DNA of 6,220 nucleotides from Candidatus Latescibacterota bacterium (GCA_030629295.1 DAOVPH010000098.1:1-6220), one strand, 5' to 3'; positions 1 through 5,583 are shown, counted from the first letter of the stretch. Notes: generated by a model not told the origin, from the letters alone. A program made the numbers and translations.

Positions 1-259
1 AGAGCTTTCTGGGACAAGGAGAGCTGACGATCCTGGCCTTGCCACCCTCCACCTTCACCACAGTTGTACCCAGGCGACCCTCAACTTCCACTGTTGTCTC
101 TTTGTCCAAGGGCAACTCTTTTACTAACTTACTGTTCTGCTCAATTAGGACAATCCTGCCCTGTTTCCCAACGCCGGGTATGACCCAGAAGCTGGCAAGA
201 GCAAGAAATAGAAGCGCTACTATTAGGATCTTATCTGGATTTGTCAACAGCTTACGCAT
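1..259 (-). CDS. NusG domain II-containing protein, membrane-anchored (partial, C-terminus beyond left edge)
   Basis: The 86 codons visible here encode a short N-terminus (MRKLLTNPDK), one hydrophobic segment at about residues 11-30 (ILIVALLFLALASFWVIPGV) that reads as a signal anchor, and then a beta-rich region. That region contains VEVEGRLGTTVVKVEGGKAR and ends in VSSPCPRKL at the window edge. The order of anchor, G-x-I-V, pLdkEtTVEV and IVSSPCP is what I recognise as the stand-alone NusG domain II family (formerly DUF1312), whose members are usually about 120-130 residues. About one third, including the usual second cysteine region, therefore lies outside the window. The protein probably sits on the outer face of the cytoplasmic membrane, and its molecular role is not established. 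The ATG at 259-257 is preceded by a weak GGGAA about 8 bases upstream. The gene has the same orientation as manA, DUF1844 and xerD but is separated from manA by 242 bases, so it may have its own leader. Confidence 0.8.
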   Translation of the reverse strand, partial: MRKLLTNPDKILIVALLFLALASFWVIPGVGKQGRIVLIEQNSKLVKELPLDKETTVEVEGRLGTTVVKVEGGKARIVSSPCPRKL

Positions 260-275
260 CGGTAAATTCCCGCTG

Positions 276-395
276 GGGCACACCGGAGCAAACGCCCATG
301 CCGACAGGACCGGCACCACGAAGGATAAAAACAGTTTCTGCTCAAAGGCCCGTCCCCGGGCCGTTTGGGCCCACCCGAGGACGGATGGGTGAGCA
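276..395 (-). other. GC-rich segment with three consecutive hairpins upstream of the NusG domain II gene
   Basis: Read on the minus strand toward the gene at 259, three inverted repeats follow one another. The first is a long imperfect hairpin at 395-339: outer stem TGCTCA/TGAGCA, middle stem CCGTCC/GGACGG (384-379 with 355-350), and apical stem GGGCC/GGCCC closing a 5-base loop. A run TTTTT lies a little downstream of it. The second is a 5-bp stem TGCCG/CGGCA with a 7-base loop (315-299), which gains one G-U pair only if the minus strand is the RNA. The third is a 4-bp GGGC/GCCC stem (297-276). The segment is much richer in G+C than its surroundings. It could be a structured leader RNA, a manA transcription terminator with an offset U tract, or a dispersed repeat. 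I do not recognise a known riboswitch class. The structure is seen directly; any function is inference. Confidence 0.35.
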
Positions 396-468
396 TCTAT
401 TGCTGCTATTTTCGAAACAAAATGGCGAATTGGTTAACTGGATTCTGGGAAGTGCTGGATCAAGTTCA

Positions 469-510
469 CCAATCACCAGTCACGTCACCAACCATCACTG
501 ACTAATGACT
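469..510. repeat. Degenerate heptamer tandem repeat running into the 3' end of manA
   Basis: On the plus strand the segment reads as degenerate 7-base units: CCAATCA, CCAGTCA, a shortened CGTCA, CCAACCA with a trailing TCA, CTGACTA and ATGACT. On the minus strand these appear as TGATTGG and TGACTGG type units. The repeat overlaps the last codons of manA (ENSH-stop), so the end of that reading frame is made of repeat sequence. A second, shorter copy of the same type lies at 1970-1990. Confidence 0.5.
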
Positions 511-1593
511 ATTTTCCCTAAGTAGAGGAGCGATATCGTTACTCCTGCCCTGGCCGCCCAAGGCACAGATCTGCTGGTCAGATTTGCCAAGATTTCTCAG
601 GGGCAAGATAATGTCCTGTCTCAGGTCCGGGACATAGGATTTTAGCACTCGTAGGGGTGCCGATGCCCTAATTCCGTAGGTCCCGGTGGCTGCCGGCAGA
701 AGTATAGATTCTCCCCTGCCTACATTTTCTTCCCCTTCTGGGGAAAAGAGTTTCCCCTCACCCTCCAAGACGCTCAGAATATGGAAACTGCGGCCGTCGC
801 ATCTTTCCTGTAAGGATGTTCTGACGGTGAGCAGTTCTACAGCGAAAAATCGGCAGGCTATTAGGTATTTTCTGCTGTTTTCTCCTGTAGAGATCTCTAC
901 TCCTTCCACTTTAGGGTCAGGGACGAATTGGAAGTCTATCGCCTCCAATCCCTTTTCCAGATGCAGCTCTCGAGGGCGTCCCCAATCCCAGAGACGGTAG
1001 GTGAGGTCTGAGGTCTGCTGGACCTCGTAGAGGCAGATGTTCTTTCCTACGGCGTGGACGCGGCCGGCAGGTATAAATATCACATCGCCCGAAGAAACGG
1101 CCACCTGCTGAAGGTGGCCGTCCAGGCTGCCTTGTCTGATTGCCTGGGCAAATCGGAGAGGGGAAGTGTTTTGAGAAATCCCGCAGATCAGTTCAGCACC
1201 TGGGGTAGCGGCGATAACATACCAGGCCTCGGTTTTCCCCGACTGTCCCCCCTCCTGACGGCGGGCATACTGGTCATCGGGATGAACCTGCAGGGAGAGT
1301 TTCTCTGAGGCATCGAGGAATTTAATCAGCAAAGGGAATCTGCCCGGAGAGCTCCTCCAGGCCAGCGTGCCCACCAACTGGGTGGTGAACTGCTCCAACA
1401 GATAGCGCAAGGTCTTGCCCCGATAAGGGCCGTTTTTCACCACACTGGGATTGGAACCATACTCACTCACCTCCCAGGATTCACCGATCTTCTCACCCGG
1501 AGGCAGGTTTTTTCCCAACAGCTCCCCCAGCTTGCGGCCACCCCATACCATCGGCCGAAATATCTCCCGGAATTTGAGAGGATAAGCTCTCAT
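502..1593 (-). CDS. manA: Mannose-6-phosphate isomerase, class I (phosphomannose isomerase)
   Basis: This 363-residue cytoplasmic zinc enzyme interconverts mannose-6-phosphate and fructose-6-phosphate. It supplies mannose-6-phosphate for GDP-mannose and glycan synthesis, or lets mannose enter glycolysis. The start PLKFREIFRPMVWGGRKL is the class I signature. The cupin metal ligands are all visible: Q102 and H104 in LSLQVHPDD, E122 in GKTEAWYV and H180 in IPAGRVHAVG. YEVQQTSDLTYRLWDWGR (about residues 189-206) carries the probable catalytic arginine R200. A second cupin-like domain fills residues 230-340. The length lies between the short Bacillus-type forms (about 315) and the enteric forms (about 390). 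Its ATG overlaps the stop codon of the DUF1844 gene in ATGA, so translation is likely coupled. The ribosome-binding purines are supplied by the Glu/Lys codons of that upstream gene. The last few residues are encoded by an intergenic-type heptamer repeat. Confidence 0.95.
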   Translation of the reverse strand: MRAYPLKFREIFRPMVWGGRKLGELLGKNLPPGEKIGESWEVSEYGSNPSVVKNGPYRGKTLRYLLEQFTTQLVGTLAWRSSPGRFPLLIKFLDASEKLSLQVHPDDQYARRQEGGQSGKTEAWYVIAATPGAELICGISQNTSPLRFAQAIRQGSLDGHLQQVAVSSGDVIFIPAGRVHAVGKNICLYEVQQTSDLTYRLWDWGRPRELHLEKGLEAIDFQFVPDPKVEGVEISTGENSRKYLIACRFFAVELLTVRTSLQERCDGRSFHILSVLEGEGKLFSPEGEENVGRGESILLPAATGTYGIRASAPLRVLKSYVPDLRQDIILPLRNLGKSDQQICALGGQGRSNDIAPLLRENSH

Positions 1594-1943
1594 TTTTTCT
1601 CTTCTTCTTTCTCTTCTTTCTTCTCTTCCTCTTTGGGTGCCTCTTTTTCCTCTTCGGCTGTCTTCTTCACCTCATCCACATAGTTCATCCGCAACTGAAA
1701 CAGGGAGTCGGAAAGAAATCTGGCCTCCTCATCGCTCAGATTGCCTTTGGTCCTCTCCTCGACCATAGAAAGCATATCGACGGACAGCTTTGCAAGGTCC
1801 AGATTTTTCTCAGCCTTGTTGGTTAGGGGATTTACAACCTTGCCCATCTGCTGCATAGCGGCGCCGTAGAGCATTGTTATAAGTTGGATAAACAATGCCT
1901 GGTTCTGCTCTTCTGAACTGCTGTTCGTTGTTTTCTCTGCCAT
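1590..1943 (-). CDS. DUF1844 domain-containing protein
   Basis: This is a 117-residue soluble protein of unknown function. Residues 16-94 match the DUF1844 pattern as I know it: an N-terminal FIQLITMLYGAAMQQMGKV helix, then NLDLAKLSVDMLSMVEERTK, the hallmark KGNLSDEEARFLSDSLFQLR, and a short MNYVDEV end. After about residue 95 the chain becomes a tail of almost only Glu and Lys (EEEKKEEKEEEKK), presumably unstructured or helical and charged. No signal peptide or membrane segment is seen. The start is well supported: AGGAG sits 8 bases before the ATG. The stop overlaps the manA start by 4 bases. The family is widespread in bacteria as a small conserved protein without an assigned role, and the coupling to manA does not by itself prove a role in sugar metabolism. 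Confidence 0.85.
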   Translation of the reverse strand: MAEKTTNSSSEEQNQALFIQLITMLYGAAMQQMGKVVNPLTNKAEKNLDLAKLSVDMLSMVEERTKGNLSDEEARFLSDSLFQLRMNYVDEVKKTAEEEKEAPKEEEKKEEKEEEKK

Positions 1944-1969
1944 TTAAGCATCTCCTTTTTTTAAGAATG

Positions 1970-1990
1970 CCAATTGCCAGCTACCAGTCA
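1970..1990. repeat. Short heptamer repeat between xerD and the DUF1844 gene
   Basis: Three back-to-back 7-base units are seen on the plus strand: CCAATTG, CCAGCTA and CCAGTCA. The last unit is identical to one at 476-482, and all share the CCA-plus-four pattern of the repeat at 469-510. Three units are too few to be certain by themselves; the agreement with the other locus is what makes this worth recording. Confidence 0.35.
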
Positions 1991-2030
1991 GGGGGAAGGG
2001 GATAGGGCTCAGCGTAAAGGAGGATATCGA

Positions 2031-2918
2031 TCATCCCCGGGGGTGAAAGGTTCGGTGCACCTCTTTGAGGTATTCACGGTCAAGATGGGTATAGATCTGG
2101 GTGGTGGAGATATCGGCATGACCAAGCATCTCCTGCACTGCCCGCAGGTCGGCTCCGCCCTCTAAAAGATGGGTGGCAAAGGAGTGCCTCAGGGTGTGGG
2201 GGCTCACCCTTTTCTCAATCCCCGCCTCCCGGACATAACGGCGCAGTATTTTCCAGAAGCCCATCCGTGACATCGGTTGTCCCCGGCGATTGAGAAAGAG
2301 TACTCCTTGGGAGCTTCCTTTGCAGAGTCCGGGCCGGACATCGGTTAAGTAGTAGGTAACGCACTCTATTGCCTTCTGTCCTATTGGTACCAGTCGTTCC
2401 TTCGAGCCTTTGCCAAAAGTGCGTACCAACCCCTCTTTGAACAGCAGGTGGGAACAATGAAGACTCAGAAGCTCAGAGACCCTCAGCCCAGTGGCATAGA
2501 GAAACTCTAACATCGCCCGGTCTCTTATCCCCAGGGGCTTGGTCACATCCGGCTGATCTAAAAGTCTCTCCATCTCCCAGGGGTTGAGCACGCTGGGAAG
2601 CTTTCTGCCCAGCTTAGGAGGTTCCAAATACTGAGTAGGATCGGACTGTGCTAAGCCCTCAGCGGTAAGGAAGCGATAGAATGTCCGGATAGCGGAGAGG
2701 TTACGGGCAAGACTGGTTGCCTGTAGTCCACAATCCCGCAGCCGATACAGCAGGTCTAAAACATCGTCCTGAGTACCCTGAAGAGCGTTCCCTGTCCCCC
2801 GGTCGGCCAAGAACTTCAGGTATCGAGCTACATCCCTCTGATAGGCATCTATCGAATTTTGTGCCAACCCCCTTTCTAATGCCAGATAGTCGACGAATTG
2901 TGTGAGAAGTTGCTCCAT
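2031..2918 (-). CDS. xerD: Tyrosine site-specific recombinase, XerC/XerD type
   Basis: This recombinase resolves chromosome dimers at dif sites near the division septum, normally as a XerC-XerD heterotetramer with FtsK. Numbered from the 2918 start (295 residues; E. coli XerD has 298), residues 1-90 form the SAM-like core-binding domain (FVDYLALERGLAQNSIDAYQ), and residues 105-295 form the catalytic domain. All active-site residues are present: R146 in ATGLRVSELL, K170 in FGKGSKERLVP, H241 and R244 in SPHTLRHSFATHLL, H267 in MLGHADISTTQ and the nucleophile Y276 in IYTHL. Their spacing follows E. coli XerD closely. An upstream in-frame ATG at 2933 would add five residues. I prefer 2918 because GGAG stands 9 bases before it, while the upstream ATG has no such site and would lie only a few bases from the predicted transcript start. 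The XerD rather than XerC assignment is probable, not proven. Confidence 0.92.
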   Translation of the reverse strand: MEQLLTQFVDYLALERGLAQNSIDAYQRDVARYLKFLADRGTGNALQGTQDDVLDLLYRLRDCGLQATSLARNLSAIRTFYRFLTAEGLAQSDPTQYLEPPKLGRKLPSVLNPWEMERLLDQPDVTKPLGIRDRAMLEFLYATGLRVSELLSLHCSHLLFKEGLVRTFGKGSKERLVPIGQKAIECVTYYLTDVRPGLCKGSSQGVLFLNRRGQPMSRMGFWKILRRYVREAGIEKRVSPHTLRHSFATHLLEGGADLRAVQEMLGHADISTTQIYTHLDREYLKEVHRTFHPRG

Positions 2919-2927
2919 CTGTTCCAG

Positions 2928-2931
2928 CTCC
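2928..2931 (-). promoter_or_regulatory. Ribosome-binding site deciding the xerD start
   Basis: GGAG on the minus strand lies 9 bases before the ATG at 2918-2916. No comparable site precedes the in-frame ATG at 2933-2931, so the shorter product is favoured. Confidence 0.55.
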
Positions 2932-2947
2932 ATTAGCGTGTGTATAA

Positions 2948-2976
2948 ACTATACAAAACTGCCATTCAAAAGGCAA
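2948..2976 (-). promoter_or_regulatory. Predicted sigma-70-type promoter for xerD
   Basis: On the minus strand TTGCCT (2976-2971) is followed by exactly 17 bases and TATAGT (2953-2948). A transcript would begin near 2941, leaving a leader of only about 20 bases before the xerD start at 2918. The -35 sequence overlaps a small inverted repeat GGCAA/TTGCC (2972-2976 with 2984-2988). Confidence 0.55.
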
Positions 2977-3006
2977 GATTTTTTTGCCCAGGTATAACCC
3001 AAGCAC

Positions 3007-3035
3007 TTGACAGGATGCCCAAAATTGTCTATATT
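3007..3035 (+). promoter_or_regulatory. Near-consensus sigma-70-type promoter for the dehydrogenase genes
   Basis: TTGACA at 3007-3012 is a perfect -35 element. It is followed by a 17-base spacer and TATATT at 3030-3035. Transcription should begin near 3042 and give a leader of about 128 bases before the ATG at 3170. AATTGTC occurs twice in direct orientation (3023-3029 and 3041-3047), flanking the -10 element, and could be an operator. The early leader can form GTCC-GGAA-GGAC (3045-3056), a small hairpin with a GNRA-type loop. Confidence 0.7.
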
Positions 3036-3169
3036 TAGGCAATTGTCCGGAAGGACTATTTTTATCCAACAGAGATTCTTAACCTTATGAAAAGGCTGGT
3101 GCCGCTTGGCAAGGGGAAGAGAATAGAAAAGTGGATTAAGGAAATAAGCTTAAAAACAGGGGAGAAAAG

Positions 3170-4348
3170 ATGGAAACGCAGGTGCCGAAAGTCGCAGTGA
3201 TCGGAACTGGAAGAAGGGCCTTGGACGGATATATAAAAGTGCTTTTAGAGCAATTCTCAGAGAGAATAAAAATTGTGGCCGTAACCGACAGGGTTTCTGA
3301 GAGGTTGGATGAGGCAAAACAGATATTAGGTCCGGAAGCGAAGCTCTTTTCTGACTATCAGGAATTGTTCTCCTCAACAGATGTGGATGCGGTGATCATC
3401 TGCACTCCGGACTTCACGCATGAGCAGATCAATCTTGACTGCCTGAAAGCGGACAAACATTGCATCTGTGAAAAACCCTTGGCTCTGAGCCTTAGAGGCT
3501 GTGAGAGGGTTGTTCAGGAGGCAGAGACCAGGGGCAAGCTTCTTCAAGTCGGTTTGGTTCTTCGCTACAGCCCCTTTCATCAGAGGCTAAAAGAGGTGGT
3601 GGAAAGCGGTGCCGTCGGCAGGGTACACCTTATCTCCGTGCTTGACTACTATGCGGGAGGGCGGACCTATTTCCGGCGCTGGAACAGGTTACGCAAGAAC
3701 AGTGGTGGGTTATTGATCCACAAAGGGTGCCATGCCTTTGACATCATGAACTGGCTGGCCGACAGTTCCCCCCAGACAGTTGCTGCCTTCGGGAACCTGG
3801 CAGTATTTAACCCGGGTACTAAACCGGCTTATGCCCAGCACTGCACTAACTGTCCAGAGAAGTACACCTGCATAGACAGTGTATATCTGAAACTTGACAA
3901 GGAGGTTATAAAACGCCAACAGGAAAGAGGGTATACTGATTTCGACCTCTGCCTTTACAACTCTAAAAAGGATACTCAGGACAACGATGTGGTGATCATA
4001 GAGTATGAAAACGGAGTGAAGGCATCTTACACTGAATGTCTCTTCTCTGCCCGCACTGGGCGTTTTTATTCGGTAGTGGGAGAGAAGGGGGAGATCGAGG
4101 CCGACACCGAAAGCAACAGGATAAAAGTCCACTCCCTGGTGTCTAAGGAGACCACTGTTCACCAGATTCCCGATATCTCAGGCCACGGGGGAGGGGATAG
4201 TCTGCTGTTGGAGGATTTCCTCACCTGCTTACACCAGGGAGGAAAGCCGTTGGCCGATGGCGAAGCAGGCAGTTGGGCCACCGCAGTGGGGGAAGCCGCC
4301 GAGAAGGCAATAGCAGAGAACAAGGTTGTAAAGATAAGAAACTTGTGA
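3170..4348 (+). CDS. Gfo/Idh/MocA-family oxidoreductase, HK-variant with cysteine cluster
   Basis: This is a 392-residue cytoplasmic NAD(P)-dependent dehydrogenase, probably acting on a sugar, cyclitol or derivative; the substrate cannot be told. The N-terminal Rossmann fold starts with KVAVIGTGRRA (G12, G14), and acidic D40 closes the second strand (VAVTD), which suggests NAD preference. The family EKP motif is at 101-103, with K102 the expected catalytic lysine. The C-terminal domain carries GGLLIHKGCHAFD (179-191), where H184 and K185 occupy the place often held by Asp. H188 and D191 keep the H-x-x-D pattern. A cysteine cluster, CTNCPEKYTC (C225, C228, C234), follows, then CLYNSKKDTQD and GHGGGDSLLLEDF (338-350). 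I recognise these as features of a Gfo/Idh subfamily with HK-x-x-H and a C-x2-C-x5-C stretch. The start is supported by GGGGAG 5 bases before the ATG. It is the first gene after the promoter at 3007-3035. Confidence 0.88.
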   Translation: METQVPKVAVIGTGRRALDGYIKVLLEQFSERIKIVAVTDRVSERLDEAKQILGPEAKLFSDYQELFSSTDVDAVIICTPDFTHEQINLDCLKADKHCICEKPLALSLRGCERVVQEAETRGKLLQVGLVLRYSPFHQRLKEVVESGAVGRVHLISVLDYYAGGRTYFRRWNRLRKNSGGLLIHKGCHAFDIMNWLADSSPQTVAAFGNLAVFNPGTKPAYAQHCTNCPEKYTCIDSVYLKLDKEVIKRQQERGYTDFDLCLYNSKKDTQDNDVVIIEYENGVKASYTECLFSARTGRFYSVVGEKGEIEADTESNRIKVHSLVSKETTVHQIPDISGHGGGDSLLLEDFLTCLHQGGKPLADGEAGSWATAVGEAAEKAIAENKVVKIRNL

Positions 4349-4359
4349 TAACTATTCAG

Positions 4360-4480
4360 CCACTAAGGCACAAAGACACAAAGGGAATATATGAGTTTTA
4401 GACCCTTGTCAGTCAATCTTAACGTGCCATTTATCAAAATGGAATCAAAACTTACTATTTAATCTTGGTGTCTTTGTGAT
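4360..4480. repeat. Inverted repeat of the CACAAAGACAC type between the two dehydrogenase genes
   Basis: The left arm CACAAAGACACAAAG at 4369-4383 pairs with CTTGGTGTCTTTGTG at 4464-4478 (14 of 15 positions). The left arm also extends outward as CCACTAAGG. The 80 bases between the arms are A+T-rich and noncoding. Similar CACAAAGACAC-containing repeats occur in intergenic regions of many unrelated bacteria. The unit could form a long hairpin in the transcript between the two genes and so affect the level of the downstream gene. Confidence 0.55.
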
Positions 4481-4515
4481 TGAACTGTGTTTACAATCAA
4501 ACAATTAAAGTTAAA

Positions 4516-4520
4516 GGGGG
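4516..4520 (+). promoter_or_regulatory. Ribosome-binding site deciding the start of the second dehydrogenase
   Basis: GGGGG lies 5 bases before the ATG at 4526. An in-frame ATG at 4487 would add 13 residues (FTIKQLKLKGET between the two Met) before the typical N-terminal strand, has no such site, and falls at the edge of the repeat. Confidence 0.6.
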
Positions 4521-4525
4521 AAACG

Positions 4526-5401
4526 ATGATTCGGATTGGAATCGTTGGTTCGGATAATAGTCATGCGGAGAGATTCTCGGAGATCACCAACCTGGAGAAT
4601 CCACCCAAAGGGCTGCATGTGGAAGGAGCAAAAGTGGTAGCTATCTTTGGTGAGGAGGAAGAGAGAACAAAAGAGGTAGCTGAACACGGCCAAATACCCA
4701 AAATTGTAAAGGACCCAAGGGAGATGCTCAGTCTGGTGGATGCGGTGATGGTGGTGTTCAGGCATGGGGATAAGCATTACCCTTACGCCTCTCCCTTCAT
4801 CGAAGCAGGTATTCCCACCTTCATTGATAAGCCTTTGACACTAAAGGCCGAAGAGGCAGAGAAGCTGGTCGAGCTTGCCGGAAAGAGAAACACGCCACTC
4901 ACCTCTTTTTCCACTCTTCGCTATGCCCAGAATACTGTGGAGTTTATTAAGAAGACCAAAGAGATCGCGCCTCTCACTGCCGGAGTGAGCGCCGGGCCAG
5001 CAGATGCGGAGGAACACCGACAGTACGGTGGGTTGCCCTTTTATGGCATCCACGCAGTAGAACTGATGCTGGCTACATTCGGATACGAGGTAGAAAGCTT
5101 GTTGGCTGCCGAAAGGCAGAAGAATATCCTTGTCTCTGTTAAATACCGAGACGGGGCTCTGGTGGCCCTATACTTCTTGGGAAATGCCTCCTATGTATTT
5201 CATTTAATCGCTTACGGCAAAGAAGGCCATTTAGAGAATGTGGTAGATGCTTCCACCTGTTATGCCGATGGGATGAAGGTGTTCCTCAAAATGATCGAGA
5301 CGGGCAAGCCGCCTCTTTCTGGAAACGAGTTGATTGCACCGGTGCGTATTCTGGAGGCGGTTGAACAGTCACTCTCTGCTGGTAAGGAAATGAGTCTTTA
5401 G
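4526..5401 (+). CDS. Gfo/Idh/MocA-family oxidoreductase, NSH-type short form
   Basis: This is a 291-residue putative NAD(P)-dependent dehydrogenase of unknown substrate. The first strand and loop read RIGIVGSDNSHAERF; the S-H pair (about residues 12-13) replaces the ordinary GxGxxG end and is characteristic of one Gfo/Idh branch with a (D/N)-x-SH motif. Further hallmarks are LVDAVMVVFRHGDKHYPYA (70-88), FIEAGIPTFIDKPLT (91-105) with DKP in place of EKP and K102 as likely catalytic lysine, SFSTLRYAQ (127-135) and PFYGIHAVELM (171-181) with H176. The protein is about 100 residues shorter than the upstream gene product, has no cysteine cluster, and is not its close paralogue. It has the same strand as that gene and lies 177 bases downstream, with a repeat in the gap. 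No good separate promoter is seen, so cotranscription is plausible. A palindromic MITE-like element starts 18 bases after the stop. Confidence 0.82.
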   Translation: MIRIGIVGSDNSHAERFSEITNLENPPKGLHVEGAKVVAIFGEEEERTKEVAEHGQIPKIVKDPREMLSLVDAVMVVFRHGDKHYPYASPFIEAGIPTFIDKPLTLKAEEAEKLVELAGKRNTPLTSFSTLRYAQNTVEFIKKTKEIAPLTAGVSAGPADAEEHRQYGGLPFYGIHAVELMLATFGYEVESLLAAERQKNILVSVKYRDGALVALYFLGNASYVFHLIAYGKEGHLENVVDASTCYADGMKVFLKMIETGKPPLSGNELIAPVRILEAVEQSLSAGKEMSL

Positions 5402-5419
5402 CAGACAAAAGGGGAGCTA

Positions 5420-5566
5420 TACTCGTTTAGGGTAAGGATTTCATATTTTTTGTCATTGCGAGCGCAGCGAAGCAATCTAATAAATCTACGGAAATCAAAA
5501 GATTGCTTCGTCGCTCCACTCCTCGCAATGACATTGGGAGGTTTACATTTTTACCCTTAACGAGTA
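5420..5566. mobile_element. Nested palindromic MITE-like element bounded by TA
   Basis: The outer arms are TACTCGTTTAGGGTAA (5420-5435) and TTACCCTTAACGAGTA (5551-5566), complementary at 15 of 16 positions, each beginning or ending in TA. The inner arms are TGTCATTGCGAG plus CGAAGCAATCT (5451-5478) and AGATTGCTTCG plus TCGCAATGACA (5500-5533). They match perfectly at both ends, with a 6-base length difference in the middle. The core around 5479-5499 is A+T-rich. The inner TCATTGCGAG...GAAGCAATCT type is a well-known dispersed intergenic palindrome in many bacterial genomes. The 147-base element has no reading frame of its own. TA at both ends fits target duplication by an IS630/Tc1-mariner-type transposase, which is inference. 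It fills the gap between the convergent second dehydrogenase and rsmG genes and would form a strong hairpin in either transcript, possibly acting as a bidirectional terminator. Confidence 0.7.
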
Positions 5567-5583
5567 ATATAATGGTGCTACTC

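Noticed and set aside
251..400. A 50-codon cysteine-rich minus-strand frame starting MLTHPSSGGPKRPGDGP, and a short frame ending VPQREFTDA at the NusG domain II start.
   Set aside because: Both lie across the hairpins, lack ribosome-binding sites, and are more simply explained by GC-rich structured sequence. I could not recognise any protein family.
39..501. Two overlapping plus-strand frames (39-392 and 241-501).
   Set aside because: They lie antisense to the NusG domain II gene and across the hairpin region, show no family features, and have composition dictated by the GC-rich repeat segment.
260..501. Riboswitch of a known class.
   Set aside because: I compared the segment by eye with motifs of common classes (TPP, cobalamin, SAM, glycine, c-di-GMP, fluoride, ZTP, guanidine) and found no match; a covariance-model search would be decisive.
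2701..3069. A 122-codon minus-strand frame overlapping the xerD start and the divergent promoters.
   Set aside because: It is out of frame with xerD, spans both predicted promoters and shows no domain; it is a shadow of the xerD coding strand.
3150..4162. Antisense frames of 68-150 codons within the first dehydrogenase gene.
   Set aside because: They are shadows of a strongly supported gene with complete family motifs on the opposite strand.
4466..4497. Possible promoter in the gap before the second dehydrogenase (TTGGTG with TACAAT).
   Set aside because: The spacer would be 20 bases and the -35 match lies within the repeat arm; too weak to call.
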